Under the pieces are notes generated by a model. That model was given only the letters and a program-made list of their open reading frames with translations, ran no database searches and was not told the origin of the DNA. DNA of 64,000 nucleotides from Phytobacter palmae. Lineage in GTDB: Bacteria; Pseudomonadota; Gammaproteobacteria; Enterobacterales; Enterobacteriaceae. The stretch is taken from assembly GCA_900112785.1 (NCBI GenBank), contig FONB01000009.1, forward strand, positions 62,001 to 126,000, read 5' to 3'. Made by a program: the position numbers and the translations under genes. Below are positions 49,844-60,263 of the stretch, in pieces (the stretch's first letter is position 1; every line of letters starts with the position of its first letter).

Positions 49844-51571
49844 TTATCTCAGCGGCGAATTGCGACGTTCAATACTGTAACGCTCGATCTCTTTGTACGG
49901 TACGGTTGTGGACTTGCGCTTACGCACATCCACCAGCGTGACGCGGTCCGTACAGGAATAGCAGGGGTCGAGGCTACCGATAATCAATGGCGCATCGGAA
50001 ACGGTATTGCCGCGCAGCATATAGCGCAGCACCGGCCAGTTGGCATAGGTCGCCGCACGGCAGCGCCAGCGGAACAGTTTCTGGTTGTCGCCGAGCATGC
50101 TCCAGTGCACATCCTCGCCGCGTGGCGCTTCCACATAGCCCAGTGCGAATTTATGCGGCTTGTAGCTGAATCCTTCGGTCAACAGCGGGGTATCCGGCAT
50201 ATTGTCGAGGGCAAATTCAATCATCGAAAGAGAGTCAAGCGTCTCTTTGATACGCACCATCACGCGTGAGAAAACATCCCCCGCAGGCCAGCTAAACAAG
50301 GTTTTCGGCAGATTACCGTAGTCGGCATAAGGATGATCAAAGCGCAGGTCACGATGAAAACCACTGCCGCGGATCAGCGGGCCGACCGGGCTATAATCGC
50401 GCGCAATCTGACGGTCCAGCACCCCGACCCCCTGAGTACGCTGTGCCATATTCGGCGTAGAGAGCAGCATATCTACCAGTTGGATCACTTCCGCGCGCAT
50501 CTCTTTTACCAGTTGGATGGTTTTAATGCGCTGCTCTTTAAGGATGTCGCGCCGCACGCCGCCTATCAGGTTCAGGCCGTACGTTTTACGCGAACCGGTG
50601 AGCAGTTCAGCCATAGTCATCGATTTTTCGCGGATGCGGAAAAATTGCATAAAGCCGGTATCGAAGCCGACAAAGTGGCTGGAAAGGCCAATGTTTAACA
50701 GGTGGCTGTGCAGACGTTCCACTTCCAGCAGCACCGAGCGAATGGTGTGCGCGCGTTGCGGTACGACAATGCCCAGCGCGTTTTCCACCGAGGTGGTGTA
50801 AGCCACGCTGTGGGCGAAGCCGCAAATCCCGCAGACACGGTCTGACAGGAAGGTCACTTCGTTATAACCCATGCGGGTTTCCGCCAGTTTTTCCATACCG
50901 CGGTGAACGTAGAACAGGCGGTAATCGGCATCGACAATACGCTCGCCATCAACGAACAGGCGAAAGTGTCCCGGTTCGTCCGAGGTGATATGCAGCGGGC
51001 CGATGGGCACGATACGCGCCGAACTATCGCCATCATTGATAAACGGATAGTTTTCCGAATCACTGGTCGGTTCCGGGCGCAGACGATAATCCATGGTGTC
51101 TTTACGCAGAGGATGTAAATCGTCCGGCCAGTCGTCCGGCAGTACCAGACGGCGCTGATCCGGCAAGCCCACCGGAATCAGACCGTACATGTCGCGAATT
51201 TCACGTTCGCCCCAGACGGCGGCAGGCACCTTCGGGGTGACGGAGGGGAATTCACGTGTATTGGCATCAACCAGCGCTTTTACCACAATCCAGCATTTCT
51301 CCGCCCCTTCCATGGAAAGGGCGTAGTAGACCGCGTAATGACCATTAAGAGTACGTTCATCGTTACCGAATAACACCGGTAACCAGCCGTCATGCTGGTA
51401 ATAGAGATAATGAACAATATCCGGCAGCAGATTGAGTTTTACCGTAATGGTGGTCTGTTCAAAGGTTTGCCGCTCTTCTTCAAGAATGGCACCGGGAAAT
51501 TGCGCGTTCAACGCCGCAAGGCAGGCACCGCCACGAGGGGCATCGAGACTGACACTCTCTAAATAACTCAC
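49844..51571 (-). CDS. hyfG: Hydrogenase-4 [NiFe] large subunit HyfG
   Basis: Catalytic subunit for proton reduction or hydrogen oxidation, 575 residues, with an N-terminal NuoC-like domain (about 1-170) fused to a NuoD/large-subunit domain. The [NiFe] ligands are in [11 protein letters not shown] and, near the end, in [10 protein letters not shown] tail of 31 residues follows DPCYSCTDR. The homologue HycE is cut after its last ligand motif by the endopeptidase HycI; no protease gene is in the window, so a chromosomal one elsewhere must do it. Overlaps hyfF by four bases. Confidence 0.95.
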   Translation of the reverse strand: MSYLESVSLDAPRGGACLAALNAQFPGAILEEERQTFEQTTITVKLNLLPDIVHYLYYQHDGWLPVLFGNDERTLNGHYAVYYALSMEGAEKCWIVVKALVDANTREFPSVTPKVPAAVWGEREIRDMYGLIPVGLPDQRRLVLPDDWPDDLHPLRKDTMDYRLRPEPTSDSENYPFINDGDSSARIVPIGPLHITSDEPGHFRLFVDGERIVDADYRLFYVHRGMEKLAETRMGYNEVTFLSDRVCGICGFAHSVAYTTSVENALGIVVPQRAHTIRSVLLEVERLHSHLLNIGLSSHFVGFDTGFMQFFRIREKSMTMAELLTGSRKTYGLNLIGGVRRDILKEQRIKTIQLVKEMRAEVIQLVDMLLSTPNMAQRTQGVGVLDRQIARDYSPVGPLIRGSGFHRDLRFDHPYADYGNLPKTLFSWPAGDVFSRVMVRIKETLDSLSMIEFALDNMPDTPLLTEGFSYKPHKFALGYVEAPRGEDVHWSMLGDNQKLFRWRCRAATYANWPVLRYMLRGNTVSDAPLIIGSLDPCYSCTDRVTLVDVRKRKSTTVPYKEIERYSIERRNSPLR

Positions 51572-53157
51572 TTTAACTCTCCCTGAACCCGCGCGGGTGT
51601 TGCGGTTGCGGCGGTGGTGTCAAACGACGCCCACAGCCAACTGAATTGTGTTGATTGTTCATCATTACCGGACATCACAATGGCCGAGGCATTTGCCAGC
51701 ATTTTGCTTACCGGTTGCGGAATATGGGTCCCCATCACCAGCATCATTACCAGCAAAATGACCATTGGCAGCGTGGTAAGCCAGCCCAGCTCACCGCTGG
51801 TGACTTCCTGAGGCGGCGCGGCAAACAGCGCTCTGGCGACCATACGCACCAGTCCACCAAGTACAATCGTCAGCAACAGCAGCAGAACGATGGTCACCAG
51901 CAGATGATCGGCTGCCAGCCCGGCGGTGACGGTCATAAACTCACTGAGGAAAATATTGAAAGGGGGCATTCCGCCCAGTGCCAGTGCGCCGCCGCCAAGC
52001 AGGACAGCGGTAAACGGCATGACTTTCAGCATGCCGCACACCACGTCCAGATTGCGGGTGCCGTATTTCAGTAGCACGTTGCCGGAACCGCAGAACAGCA
52101 ATGTTTTGGCCAGACTGTGGTTCATCGTATGCAGCAGGGCGGCGAGAATACCCAGCGGGCCGCCGATACCGAGCGCCACCGCCACCAGCCCCATGTTTTC
52201 CACACTGGAGTAGGCAAGCAGACGTTTCATATCCTGCTGGACAAGGATAAAGAACGCCGCCACTGCGACAGAGAGCAGGCCAAAGATCATCAGCAACGTA
52301 TTGGGGAACGTGCTGCCGATGGCGTGGCAGATGATGATGTAATAGCGAATCAGCACCAGCAGTGCGCAGTTCAGCAGCACCGCTGAGAGCAGGGCGCTTA
52401 CCGGACTTGGTGCTTCACTGTGGGCATCCGGTAGCCAGGCGTGCATCGGGAACAAGCCGGTTTTAGTACCAAAACCGATCAGCACGAAGACGAATGCCAG
52501 CACCATCAACGTTGGATCGAGTTTGCTGCTCTCTTTAAGGACTTCGGTCCAGAAAATCGCGTGATCAGGCTCAGCCATAAAGCTGGCAGCGTTGGCGTAC
52601 ACCAGTACGGTACCAAACAGGCCAAATGCGACACCCACGGTACAGATGATGATGTATTTCCATGCGGCTTCCAGCGAGGAACGCTGGCCGTAAATCCCCA
52701 CCAGAAACGCTGAACTCAGTGTGGTGGCCTCGATGGCTGCCCACATGACAATCAGGTTGTTACTGGTGACTACCAGCAACATGGTGAAGAGAAACAGATG
52801 GAAGAAACCGTAGTAGTTGCACAGGGTACCGACGGTAATTTCCCCGTGATCAACTTCATGGCGCATATAGCCAATGGAGTACAACCCGGTGATAAAACCG
52901 ATAATCCCGAGAAGCGACAAGAACAACCCGCTTAAGCTGTCGATATGTAACCAGCGATGGGCGGCAAAAATCTCGCCCGCAGTCACGGCCTCTGCGACCG
53001 TCCACAGCGCCACGACCATCAGCACGGCGATACCGACGAAATGGACGGCGGTGACCAGACCGCGCGCGGCATTTCCTCCCATACGGCACAGGAAGCAGAG
53101 TGCGGAAATGACCAGCGGCGTGAGCAACAGCAAGGTGAACATCAATGCGTGACTCAT
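51568..53157 (-). CDS. hyfF: Hydrogenase-4 membrane subunit HyfF
   Basis: Antiporter-like membrane subunit of 529 residues (E. coli 526) in the MrpD/NuoL-N group, with about fourteen helices. The TMs contain the conserved Lys and Glu positions of proton channels ([21 protein letters not shown], and [11 protein letters not shown]). With HyfB and HyfD this makes three antiporter-like subunits, more than in formate hydrogenlyase-1, which suggests stronger proton pumping. Confidence 0.95.
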   Translation of the reverse strand: MSHALMFTLLLLTPLVISALCFLCRMGGNAARGLVTAVHFVGIAVLMVVALWTVAEAVTAGEIFAAHRWLHIDSLSGLFLSLLGIIGFITGLYSIGYMRHEVDHGEITVGTLCNYYGFFHLFLFTMLLVVTSNNLIVMWAAIEATTLSSAFLVGIYGQRSSLEAAWKYIIICTVGVAFGLFGTVLVYANAASFMAEPDHAIFWTEVLKESSKLDPTLMVLAFVFVLIGFGTKTGLFPMHAWLPDAHSEAPSPVSALLSAVLLNCALLVLIRYYIIICHAIGSTFPNTLLMIFGLLSVAVAAFFILVQQDMKRLLAYSSVENMGLVAVALGIGGPLGILAALLHTMNHSLAKTLLFCGSGNVLLKYGTRNLDVVCGMLKVMPFTAVLLGGGALALGGMPPFNIFLSEFMTVTAGLAADHLLVTIVLLLLLTIVLGGLVRMVARALFAAPPQEVTSGELGWLTTLPMVILLVMMLVMGTHIPQPVSKMLANASAIVMSGNDEQSTQFSWLWASFDTTAATATPARVQGELK

Positions 53158-53161
53158 GTTG

Positions 53162-53812
53162 TTATCCTTTCAGCGCCGTAAGGTTATTAACGTCCAGCGT
53201 GCCGTGGGTACGCCAGATTTTTCGCGCCAGTATTGTCATTACGATCACCGCGAAAATGGCGTCGGTGGCGATACCGATTTCAACCAGCTCCGGCGCACGC
53301 CATGCCAGCAGCGCCAGCACCAGATGCGAGCCGTTCTCCATCAGGCAGTAGCCAAACACCTGACGCAGGATATTGCGCTGGCTAATGATGCACAGCAGCC
53401 CCAGCAGGAAGTGACCGAGCGCCACCGCCAGCGCGGGCTTAAGTTGCGCGACCAGCGGCAACTGCACCGGACGCACCACAAACCAGCACAGCAACACAAT
53501 TGCTGCGGCCATCAGCACCAGTGCGGCAGGGCCAAACAGGCGTTCCCCCTGGCCCTCTGGCGCCATTTTGCGAAACGCATAGCCCATAATCAGCGGCACC
53601 ATCAGAACCTTAGTGAAGAAGGCGCTGATGGACCATATCCGCAGTTGTTCTGCATCCAGCAGCTGCGCAAGGGTGAAAAATATCGACACCAGCACCAGTG
53701 ATTGCAGGGCGTACAACCAGCAGGAGACGGTGTAGCGTCTGGCGCAAGTGACCAACAACGAGGTGAACATCATCAGCCCCGCCAGATTGTTAACGATCAA
53801 TGTTCCCGTCAT
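53162..53812 (-). CDS. hyfE: Hydrogenase-4 membrane subunit HyfE
   Basis: Membrane subunit of 216 residues, identical in length to E. coli HyfE and extended relative to NuoK. About six helices; the NuoK-like segment [19 protein letters not shown] carries the conserved glutamate of the E-channel. It lies between hyfF and hyfD with 4- and 12-base gaps. Confidence 0.95.
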   Translation of the reverse strand: MTGTLIVNNLAGLMMFTSLLVTCARRYTVSCWLYALQSLVLVSIFFTLAQLLDAEQLRIWSISAFFTKVLMVPLIMGYAFRKMAPEGQGERLFGPAALVLMAAAIVLLCWFVVRPVQLPLVAQLKPALAVALGHFLLGLLCIISQRNILRQVFGYCLMENGSHLVLALLAWRAPELVEIGIATDAIFAVIVMTILARKIWRTHGTLDVNNLTALKG

Positions 53813-53824
53813 CTTCGACTCCCT

Positions 53825-55264
53825 TTATCCAATCCACGCTGCGGCAATGACGCTTGAGCACAGCGACATCACCACCAGAATCACCAGCACCAGTTTCATG
53901 GCATAAGGCAGCGGTGCCGCCTGTGCCACCTCTTCGCTGGGTTCCCCCGGCACTACGCGCCCGAACCAGTAGATAAACCAGCCGAAGCTGGCGACCGATT
54001 CCACCAGCGCCAGGATCATTACCGCGAGCAGAATAGGGTGCTGATCGGAGAGGGCGAACCCGGCGGCAAATAGGGGAAACTTGCTGAAAAAACCGTTGAA
54101 CGGCGGGACACCAGTAATGGCGAGTGCCGCAACGCAAAAGCCGATCCCGGCAATGGGCAGCGTGCGCATTACGCCACGAAGACGTGGCAGCATACGCGTC
54201 CCGCAGCTGTAGCTGAGTGCCCCGGCCACCAGGAAGAACAGGCTCTTGGCGAAGGCGTGGTTAAAGATGTAAACAATCCCTGCGTTGAAGGCCATTTTCG
54301 AACCGAAAATCGACATCGACAGGGCGAGGAAAATCCATGCCAGTTGAGAGATGGTCGACCAGGCGAGCAGACGCTTCATGTCTTTTTGCGGCAGGTACAT
54401 CAGGAAGCCGTACACCAGAGTGATTGTCGCCATCGTAACGCCGACCCAGCCAATGATATGCGGGATCTGCCCACCTTCTGAAATGGCGCGGGCAAAGATA
54501 TAAACCCCCACTTTCACCATCGACGCAGCGTGCAGGTATGCACTGACCGGCGTCGGCGCTTCCATCGCATCCGGTAGCCAGGCCTGCAAGGGCAGTTGCG
54601 CTGATTTACCCCAGGCGGCGAACAAAATCCCGCCGTAGACGATTAATGCGGCGCTACCGTTTAACTGGCTCATCGCGCTGAGCGCAAAGGTGCCGGTTTG
54701 CAGGAACAGCGTTGCGGCTGCCAGATACAACCCCAGCGAACCGACGTGGGTGATAAGCAGCGCTTTCATCGCGGAACGTTGGGATTTCTCAGACTGGTAA
54801 TAGCTGATGAGCGCCCAGGAGCAGCCACCGGTGATTTCAAAAAACAGCAACTGGCCCAGCAGTGTGGAGGAGAGCACCAGACCGGACATTGCGCCGATGA
54901 AAATCAGCAAAAATGCGTAGTAGCGATTGCTGCCGTCGTGCGGGTGCTCCTTATTACCACGGGTCAGATATCCCGTGGAATAGAGCGATACCAGCAGGCC
55001 GAGGAAGACCACCACAAACAGTATCAGGGTACTGATTTTGTCTACCGTCATGCCGAACAACGCTATCTGTCCGGCGCTAAGCAGTGGGATCTCTACGACC
55101 TCGCTGCCGGCGGCATGAAAGCCCGCTGCCAGCGATACCGTGGCGATAGTTGCCAGCAGTGCAAACAGCGTGGCCAGCATGGGGGCGGTCTGTCTGGGGG
55201 CCAATGAGACGACCAGCGCGCCGATAAACGGCAGCAGCAGGGTCGTCAGGGCTAGAGTTTCCAT
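53825..55264 (-). CDS. hyfD: Hydrogenase-4 membrane subunit HyfD
   Basis: Antiporter-like subunit of 479 residues, as in E. coli, related to NuoL/M/N. About fourteen helices; conserved KSAQLPLQAWLPDAMEAPTPVSA and FNHAFAKSLFFL place the Lys residues of the channel. Second of three such subunits in the operon. Confidence 0.95.
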   Translation of the reverse strand: METLALTTLLLPFIGALVVSLAPRQTAPMLATLFALLATIATVSLAAGFHAAGSEVVEIPLLSAGQIALFGMTVDKISTLILFVVVFLGLLVSLYSTGYLTRGNKEHPHDGSNRYYAFLLIFIGAMSGLVLSSTLLGQLLFFEITGGCSWALISYYQSEKSQRSAMKALLITHVGSLGLYLAAATLFLQTGTFALSAMSQLNGSAALIVYGGILFAAWGKSAQLPLQAWLPDAMEAPTPVSAYLHAASMVKVGVYIFARAISEGGQIPHIIGWVGVTMATITLVYGFLMYLPQKDMKRLLAWSTISQLAWIFLALSMSIFGSKMAFNAGIVYIFNHAFAKSLFFLVAGALSYSCGTRMLPRLRGVMRTLPIAGIGFCVAALAITGVPPFNGFFSKFPLFAAGFALSDQHPILLAVMILALVESVASFGWFIYWFGRVVPGEPSEEVAQAAPLPYAMKLVLVILVVMSLCSSVIAAAWIG

Positions 55265-55280
55265 AGTAATTCAGCGCTCC

Positions 55281-56228
55281 TTACAGACCGGTTAACCAAA
55301 GAACATATGACAGCGCGGCGAGACTAAAACCGAGCCAGGTAAGGTGGTGTGTCAGTAAAAAGCGCCCGCGAGCGAGCGAGTTTTCGACCACTGACGCAAT
55401 AACAAACACCACCAGTAATTTGACCAGCGTGAGGACCAGCGAGAGCAGCATGGCCCCGATAGTCAGCGAGCCGGCATTGCCGAACGGGAAGAAGAGCGCC
55501 AGGAACAGCGAGGCCATCACCACCTGTTTCAGACCGATCCCCCATTTAACCAGCGCCAGCCCGGCCCCGGAGTATTCGGTCAGCGGCCCTTCCTGTAACT
55601 CTTGTTCCGCCTCTGCCACATCGAAGGGGATTTTGCCCATCTCGATAAAACAGGCGAATCCGCAGGCGAGCATCGCCAGCAGCGTGGCAACCGGGGAGAC
55701 CCAACCGGCCGCCAGCGTGGTGCTGATAGCGCCGATATTGGTCGACCCTGCCAGCAGCGCCAGCACCAGCAGCGAGAGAATCAACATCGGTTCCACCAGG
55801 ATGCCGAGTGTCAATTCGCGGCTGGCGCCAATGCCGGAAAACGGACTGCCGGTATCGAGGCCGGAGAGGGCAAAGAAGAAACGGAATAAGGCGAACAGAT
55901 AAATCAGGGTGATTAAGTCGCCCGCACCCGCGAAAGGCGAGGTACGCACAAACAGCGGTAGTGTCATTGCCACCACCAGCATGCTGCTCAACAGCACCCA
56001 GGGCATGACGCGGAACATCATGCCGGACGAGGCCGGAGCCACCTCCTGGCGCTTAAGCAATTTTTGTAGATCGCGGTAGTCCTGTAAGACGCCCGGACCC
56101 TGGCGAGAGTGCATCCGCGCGCGGATCTGCCGGGAGATCCCGGTAAATAGCGGCGTTAGTGCCAGCAGAAACGCCGCCTGGCAGAGGGCAAACAGACCCA
56201 GTGACCAGTCAGGGGTTGGTTGTATCAT
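55281..56228 (-). CDS. hyfC: Hydrogenase-4 membrane subunit HyfC
   Basis: NuoH/HycD-like membrane subunit of 315 residues with about eight helices, which joins the soluble arm to the antiporter subunits. The conserved loop with RARMHSRQGPGVLQDYRDL and the carboxylates in GKIPFDVAEAEQELQEGPLTEYSG are visible. The start ATG follows GGGAGAGAAG. Confidence 0.95.
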   Translation of the reverse strand: MIQPTPDWSLGLFALCQAAFLLALTPLFTGISRQIRARMHSRQGPGVLQDYRDLQKLLKRQEVAPASSGMMFRVMPWVLLSSMLVVAMTLPLFVRTSPFAGAGDLITLIYLFALFRFFFALSGLDTGSPFSGIGASRELTLGILVEPMLILSLLVLALLAGSTNIGAISTTLAAGWVSPVATLLAMLACGFACFIEMGKIPFDVAEAEQELQEGPLTEYSGAGLALVKWGIGLKQVVMASLFLALFFPFGNAGSLTIGAMLLSLVLTLVKLLVVFVIASVVENSLARGRFLLTHHLTWLGFSLAALSYVLWLTGL

Positions 56229-56241
56229 CTTCTCTCCCTCC

Positions 56242-58263
56242 TTAGACGGCGATAGTCAGCAGCAGGATCACCAGCGCGGCAATCACATACAGGCAATAGA
56301 GACGGAAGTCGCCGCTTTGCAGATACTGCACCGCACGGGCAATACGTTTGGTTATCCCGACCAGAGGCAGGATGATTTTGTCGTCCCAGAACGGCTCTGT
56401 GCAGGTCGCAGCAACAGTCACACCGTCCAGGCTGCGCTGTAGCGGCTGGGCAGGATCGAGCTGTTTACGCATGCGATACAGCGGGCCAAAGACCACGCGC
56501 AGGGGCTGTGTAAAGCTACCGGCAGACGGCGCCATGCCTTTTTCCCAGGCGTAACCGCATGCCCATGCATCACCGGTGCGCCGGAAATTGCCACGGGTGT
56601 GACGATTGATATACCAGAACAGGCCCGGCAGCACGGGCATCGCGATAAGCAGCAGGAAGACCACCGATGGCGTCAATATTGCCTGCTGCGCGTCGCCTGG
56701 CATCAGCGTTGCGCCTTGCGCCACGGCCAGCGTTTCCTGAGAGGAAAGCGACTGGGCAATGTGCAACAGGTGTGGTGCAACGAGATTTGCCCCGACACCT
56801 GCCAGTACGCAAAACAGCGCCAGCAGACACATGGCAATCACCATCGGCCAGGGCACTTCCCGGGCATGGTCGGCTTTTTCGCTGCGGGCGTTACCGCAAA
56901 AACTCACACCGTAGACTTTGACGAAGCACATCGCGGCCAGCGCGCCAGTGATAGCCAGCATAACGATGGCGATGGGGCCTGCCAGCCGGGGAATAATGGC
57001 GTCCACGCGGGTGAGGGAGAACAGCGACTGGTAGGTATACCATTCACTGATAAAGCCATTGAGCGGCGGCATGGCGGAAATCGCCAGACAGCCAATCAGG
57101 AATGCACCTGCGGTCCACGGCATCCGTTTGGCCAGTGCGCCCATTTTTTCCATATCCCGCGTGTGCAGGCGGAAAATAATCGCTCCGGCGCCGAGGAACA
57201 GCAGCCCTTTAAACAGCGCGTGGTTGAGCAGGTGGAACAAGGCGCCCAGCAGACCCACGGCGGCGATAACCGGATGATGGAGCGCAATGCCAGCCATGCC
57301 GACGCCAACGCCCATCAAAATGATGCCGATGTTTTCAACGGTGTGCCAGGCAAGCAGGCGTTTAATGTCATGCTCTGCCAGCGCGTAGAGGACACCCAGC
57401 ACCGACGACACTGCACCAAAGGCCAGTACCACCACACCCCACCACAGCGGAATACCGCTATGCCCGAGCAGGTCGATACCGATTTTGATAATCCCGAAGA
57501 TGCCGATTTTGACCATCACACCCGACATTAATGCCGACGCGTGTGACGGCGCTGCCGGGTGTGCGCGCGGCAACCAACTGTGCAATGGCAGCATCCCCGC
57601 TTTAGCGCCAAAACCAAAGAACGCCAGCAGGAAGACTGCGGAGGCAACACCCGGTGACAGCGACAGCTCGCGGAAGCTGTCGAAATCCAGGCTGTTGCTC
57701 TGTCGCCACATCAGGAAGAAGGCAACCATAATCAGCACCGAACCAGCGTGGGCGATAAAGAAATAGAGCATGCCGGCGTGAATGGATTCGTCGTCCTGCT
57801 CGGTGATGACCAAAAACCAGGAGGCCAGCGACATCATTTCAAACAGCACGATGAACCAGAATGCGTTGTCCATCACTACCAGGCCGACCATCGATGCGAT
57901 GAACAGATTCATAAAGAAGCCCATCGCGCCGACGCCTTTGCCGACATACTCGCGCACGTAGGAGAGCGAATAGAGGCCGCAGACGGTCACCAGCAGGGAA
58001 ATCACCAGCACCATAAAGGCGGCGAGGCTGTCCATGCGCACGATAAAGTGGGCAAATGCGAAGGGGCCGATGGCCTGCCAGTGCAGCGTTTCCGTACCCG
58101 TTAACGCAGTGACGGCGCTCGCCAGACCGAGTAATCCGCCGGCCATTGCCGACAGACCGGCCACCTTAATCGCCAGTTCTTCTTGCCGGGCCAGTAACAA
58201 TGACGCGACGCCGCCAGCGACATATAACAAGATTGACCACATCAATAATTGCAGGGCATCCAT
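56242..58263 (-). CDS. hyfB: Hydrogenase-4 membrane subunit HyfB
   Basis: Large antiporter-like subunit of 673 residues (E. coli 672), related to HycC/NuoL. About sixteen helices with AKAGMLPLHSWLPRAHPAAPSHASA and LLNHALFKGLLFLGAG holding the conserved channel residues. The start ATG at 58263 overlaps the last base of hyfA (TAATG). A longer frame extends to 58446 across the hyfA 3' end and is rejected. Confidence 0.96.
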   Translation of the reverse strand: MDALQLLMWSILLYVAGGVASLLLARQEELAIKVAGLSAMAGGLLGLASAVTALTGTETLHWQAIGPFAFAHFIVRMDSLAAFMVLVISLLVTVCGLYSLSYVREYVGKGVGAMGFFMNLFIASMVGLVVMDNAFWFIVLFEMMSLASWFLVITEQDDESIHAGMLYFFIAHAGSVLIMVAFFLMWRQSNSLDFDSFRELSLSPGVASAVFLLAFFGFGAKAGMLPLHSWLPRAHPAAPSHASALMSGVMVKIGIFGIIKIGIDLLGHSGIPLWWGVVVLAFGAVSSVLGVLYALAEHDIKRLLAWHTVENIGIILMGVGVGMAGIALHHPVIAAVGLLGALFHLLNHALFKGLLFLGAGAIIFRLHTRDMEKMGALAKRMPWTAGAFLIGCLAISAMPPLNGFISEWYTYQSLFSLTRVDAIIPRLAGPIAIVMLAITGALAAMCFVKVYGVSFCGNARSEKADHAREVPWPMVIAMCLLALFCVLAGVGANLVAPHLLHIAQSLSSQETLAVAQGATLMPGDAQQAILTPSVVFLLLIAMPVLPGLFWYINRHTRGNFRRTGDAWACGYAWEKGMAPSAGSFTQPLRVVFGPLYRMRKQLDPAQPLQRSLDGVTVAATCTEPFWDDKIILPLVGITKRIARAVQYLQSGDFRLYCLYVIAALVILLLTIAV

Positions 58264-58883
58264 TAGCGTTGCTCCGGCGTGGGTGAAGAAGAGTCGAAGG
58301 TCATATCCGTCGTGTTGAGCGCGGCCAGGAGCCTGCGTGCTTTCAACTGTTTGTTGATTGCATCTTCCTGCACCAGATGCAGCGCATGTGTCGGACAGGA
58401 TCTGACGCAGGCGGGGCCTTCTGGAAGGAAGTGGCAGAGGTCGCATTTGACGGCGATGGTCTGCACGCCCGCGTTCCAGCGCAAAAACGGCTGCATGGTT
58501 TGCGGACTGGCAGGAACATCCCGGAGCTGTTCTTCCGGAACGAAGTTTTCGTAGCGTGCAGGAATATTGACCGGGCGGCTTCCTGACGGGGTAATCGCAC
58601 CGAACGGACAGACCAGACCGCAGAGTTTGCAGCCGATACAGAGCGTTTCGTTGAGATAGACCGCGTCATCCTTAAAGGAAATCGCGTTTACCGGGCAAAC
58701 CTGTTTGCAGGGGGCATCGTCACAGTGTCGGCACATGACCGGCGCGGTTTTGGTGTCCGTTTTAACCAGCGTTAATCGTGGGTGGTACTGCAACCCTTCA
58801 ATCTTATGAACATCCGAACACGCGGCAAGGCAGGTATTGCATCCTATACACCACTCGGGATTTGCAATCACAAAGCGGTTCAT
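58263..58883 (-). CDS. hyfA: Hydrogenase-4 electron-transfer subunit HyfA
   Basis: Cytoplasmic ferredoxin-type subunit of 206 residues, HycB-like, that hands electrons from formate dehydrogenase H to the complex. Four [4Fe-4S] ligand sets are seen: CIGCNTCLAAC, CRHCDDAPCKQVCP, CIGCKLCGLVCP and CDLC...CVRSCP. The start ATG at 58883 has AAGGAG six bases before it; the extra eight codons upstream are rejected. First gene of the operon, with a sigma-54 promoter 35 bases upstream. Confidence 0.96.
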   Translation of the reverse strand: MNRFVIANPEWCIGCNTCLAACSDVHKIEGLQYHPRLTLVKTDTKTAPVMCRHCDDAPCKQVCPVNAISFKDDAVYLNETLCIGCKLCGLVCPFGAITPSGSRPVNIPARYENFVPEEQLRDVPASPQTMQPFLRWNAGVQTIAVKCDLCHFLPEGPACVRSCPTHALHLVQEDAINKQLKARRLLAALNTTDMTFDSSSPTPEQR

Positions 58884-58928
58884 GTCGGCTCCTTGAGAAG
58901 AAAGCAAGAAAATCGTTGAGCCTTCTTA

Positions 58929-58944
58929 AGCACAAGTCATGCCA
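58929..58944 (-). promoter_or_regulatory. Sigma-54 promoter for the hyf operon
   Basis: On the minus strand TGGCATGACTTGTGCT has the GG/GC spacing of a -24/-12 promoter (consensus TGGCACG-N4-TTGCA; two mismatches in the conserved part). The start point would be near 58918, giving a 35-base leader to hyfA. Fits control by HyfR. Confidence 0.75.
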
Positions 58945-59040
58945 GATGTTAAAATCTTTATTTATCAGATGGTTGTTATAATTTCAGGTGGCGAGTCAAC
59001 AAAAGTGATGGTCAGGGCTGAACGATAAGTAACCCGTTGT

Positions 59041-59059
59041 CGGCACTAGTGTCGAAATG
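59041..59059. promoter_or_regulatory. Candidate upstream activator site for hyfA
   Basis: CGGCACTAGTGTCG (59041-59054) is a near-perfect palindrome around CACTAGTG, and the next bases make CGAAATG, half of the FhlA site CATTTCGTACGAAATG. It lies about 130 bases upstream of the predicted start point, a normal enhancer distance for HyfR or FhlA. Confidence 0.45.
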
Positions 59060-59176
59060 AATGATAAAGTGTGATCAACTTCAAATAATTGCCGGGGAAG
59101 GCAAAGGCGAGAGGCAGGGAAAAAGGGCGGCCATAGACGGGACGCCCGAAAGAGTGGTGGCGCAATATGAGCCCGC

Positions 59177-59647
59177 TCAGGGGTTCTCTTTCAGCCAGTT
59201 GAGCACGATGTCGTGATGATTGCTGGTTTTGAAATCATCAAAAACATGCTCGACTTTGCCATCCGCGTCGACAAGGAAACTAATGCGGTGAATGCCGTCG
59301 TAGGTTTTGCCCATAAAGGACTTCTCACCCCAGACGCCAAACTGTTCGCAAATTTGGTGATCTTCATCGGACAGCAGCGTGAAGTTCAGCAACTCTTTTT
59401 CGGCGAAACGGGAAAGTTTTTCCGGTTTGTCAGTGCTGATACCCAGTACTTCAACGCCCGCTTTCTTCAAATCATCCATGTTATCGCGCAGGCCGCATGC
59501 CTGTACGGTACAGCCTGGCGTCATAGCTTTCGGGTAGAAATACACCAGAACACGCTGTCCCTGGAAGTCGGCCAAATTTACTTGTTCTCCGTCTTGATCC
59601 GGCAAGCTAAATTTCGGTGCGATATCACCGGCTTTCAGTGGATTCAT
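59177..59647 (-). CDS. bcp: Thioredoxin-dependent thiol peroxidase Bcp
   Basis: Atypical peroxiredoxin of 156 residues that reduces hydroperoxides with thioredoxin. The peroxidatic Cys46 and the resolving Cys51 lie in TPGCTVQACGLRDN. The length equals E. coli Bcp. The start ATG overlaps the gcvR stop by one base (TAATG), so both are made from one message. Confidence 0.97.
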   Translation of the reverse strand: MNPLKAGDIAPKFSLPDQDGEQVNLADFQGQRVLVYFYPKAMTPGCTVQACGLRDNMDDLKKAGVEVLGISTDKPEKLSRFAEKELLNFTLLSDEDHQICEQFGVWGEKSFMGKTYDGIHRISFLVDADGKVEHVFDDFKTSNHHDIVLNWLKENP

Positions 59648-60219
59648 TACTTAACTCCATCCTGTTCATCATGCTGTGAATAGTTGACCACGTTTATACT
59701 GCCTTGTGCATTCAATTCTGTACATAGGGCTTTGAATGCCTGGTCAATGTTTGATGCGTCCTGCGACGCAGGACTGTGAGCGGTTATCTGAATAAAAAGC
59801 TGCGCGGCCCTGGTGTCGTCACCCGGTTGTGTGCGGGAGACCAGCTCAGCGATGTTCATCTGAAAGGTGTCGAACAAGGCAGTAAAACGCTCAATCAGAT
59901 GCGGCGAATCAGGCACTTCCACCTGAACCCAGACGGTGGCAGGCATGGCAGGACGGGGGCGAGCGGCGGTACGCTTCATCACGATCAATAAATCCAGCTC
60001 CGCGCCTTTAAGCGGCAATGTTGATTCAATCAGCGTAATGGCATTCCAGGAGCCAGAGAGCAGCATAATAAATGTGAACTCTTCCCCCAGCATGGCCAGA
60101 CGACTGTCTTCAATATTGCAACCGCAACTGCTGACGTGGCGCGTGATGGTATTAACGATACCCGGCCTGTCGGCACCCAGCGCAGTAATAACCAGAAAAT
60201 GTTGTGATGAGGCAGTCAA
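59647..60219 (-). CDS. gcvR: Glycine cleavage system repressor GcvR
   Basis: Protein that binds GcvA to block gcvTHP expression when glycine is low. It carries two ACT-type domains (VITALGADRPGIVNTITRHVSSCG and VQVEVPDSPHLIERFTALFDTFQMN). The 190 residues equal E. coli GcvR when the TTG at 60219 is used. No ATG lies at the family start; the frame continues upstream to ATG at 60252, which would add eleven residues (MIISGLTGSTG) without homology. AGGAAG precedes the TTG. It overlaps bcp by one base. Confidence 0.92.
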   Translation of the reverse strand: MTASSQHFLVITALGADRPGIVNTITRHVSSCGCNIEDSRLAMLGEEFTFIMLLSGSWNAITLIESTLPLKGAELDLLIVMKRTAARPRPAMPATVWVQVEVPDSPHLIERFTALFDTFQMNIAELVSRTQPGDDTRAAQLFIQITAHSPASQDASNIDQAFKALCTELNAQGSINVVNYSQHDEQDGVK

Positions 60220-60263
60220 ACCTGTGCTTCCTGTCAAACCTGAGATAATCATAAGGAAAGCAT

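Noticed and set aside
56599-57531. A 310-codon plus-strand frame inside hyfB
   Set aside because: Composition is Gln/His/Arg-rich shadow of a membrane gene on the other strand, with hyfB clearly intact.
58264-58446. Extended HyfB start within hyfA
   Set aside because: It would read through the hyfA 3' end in another frame and adds 61 residues not found in the family.
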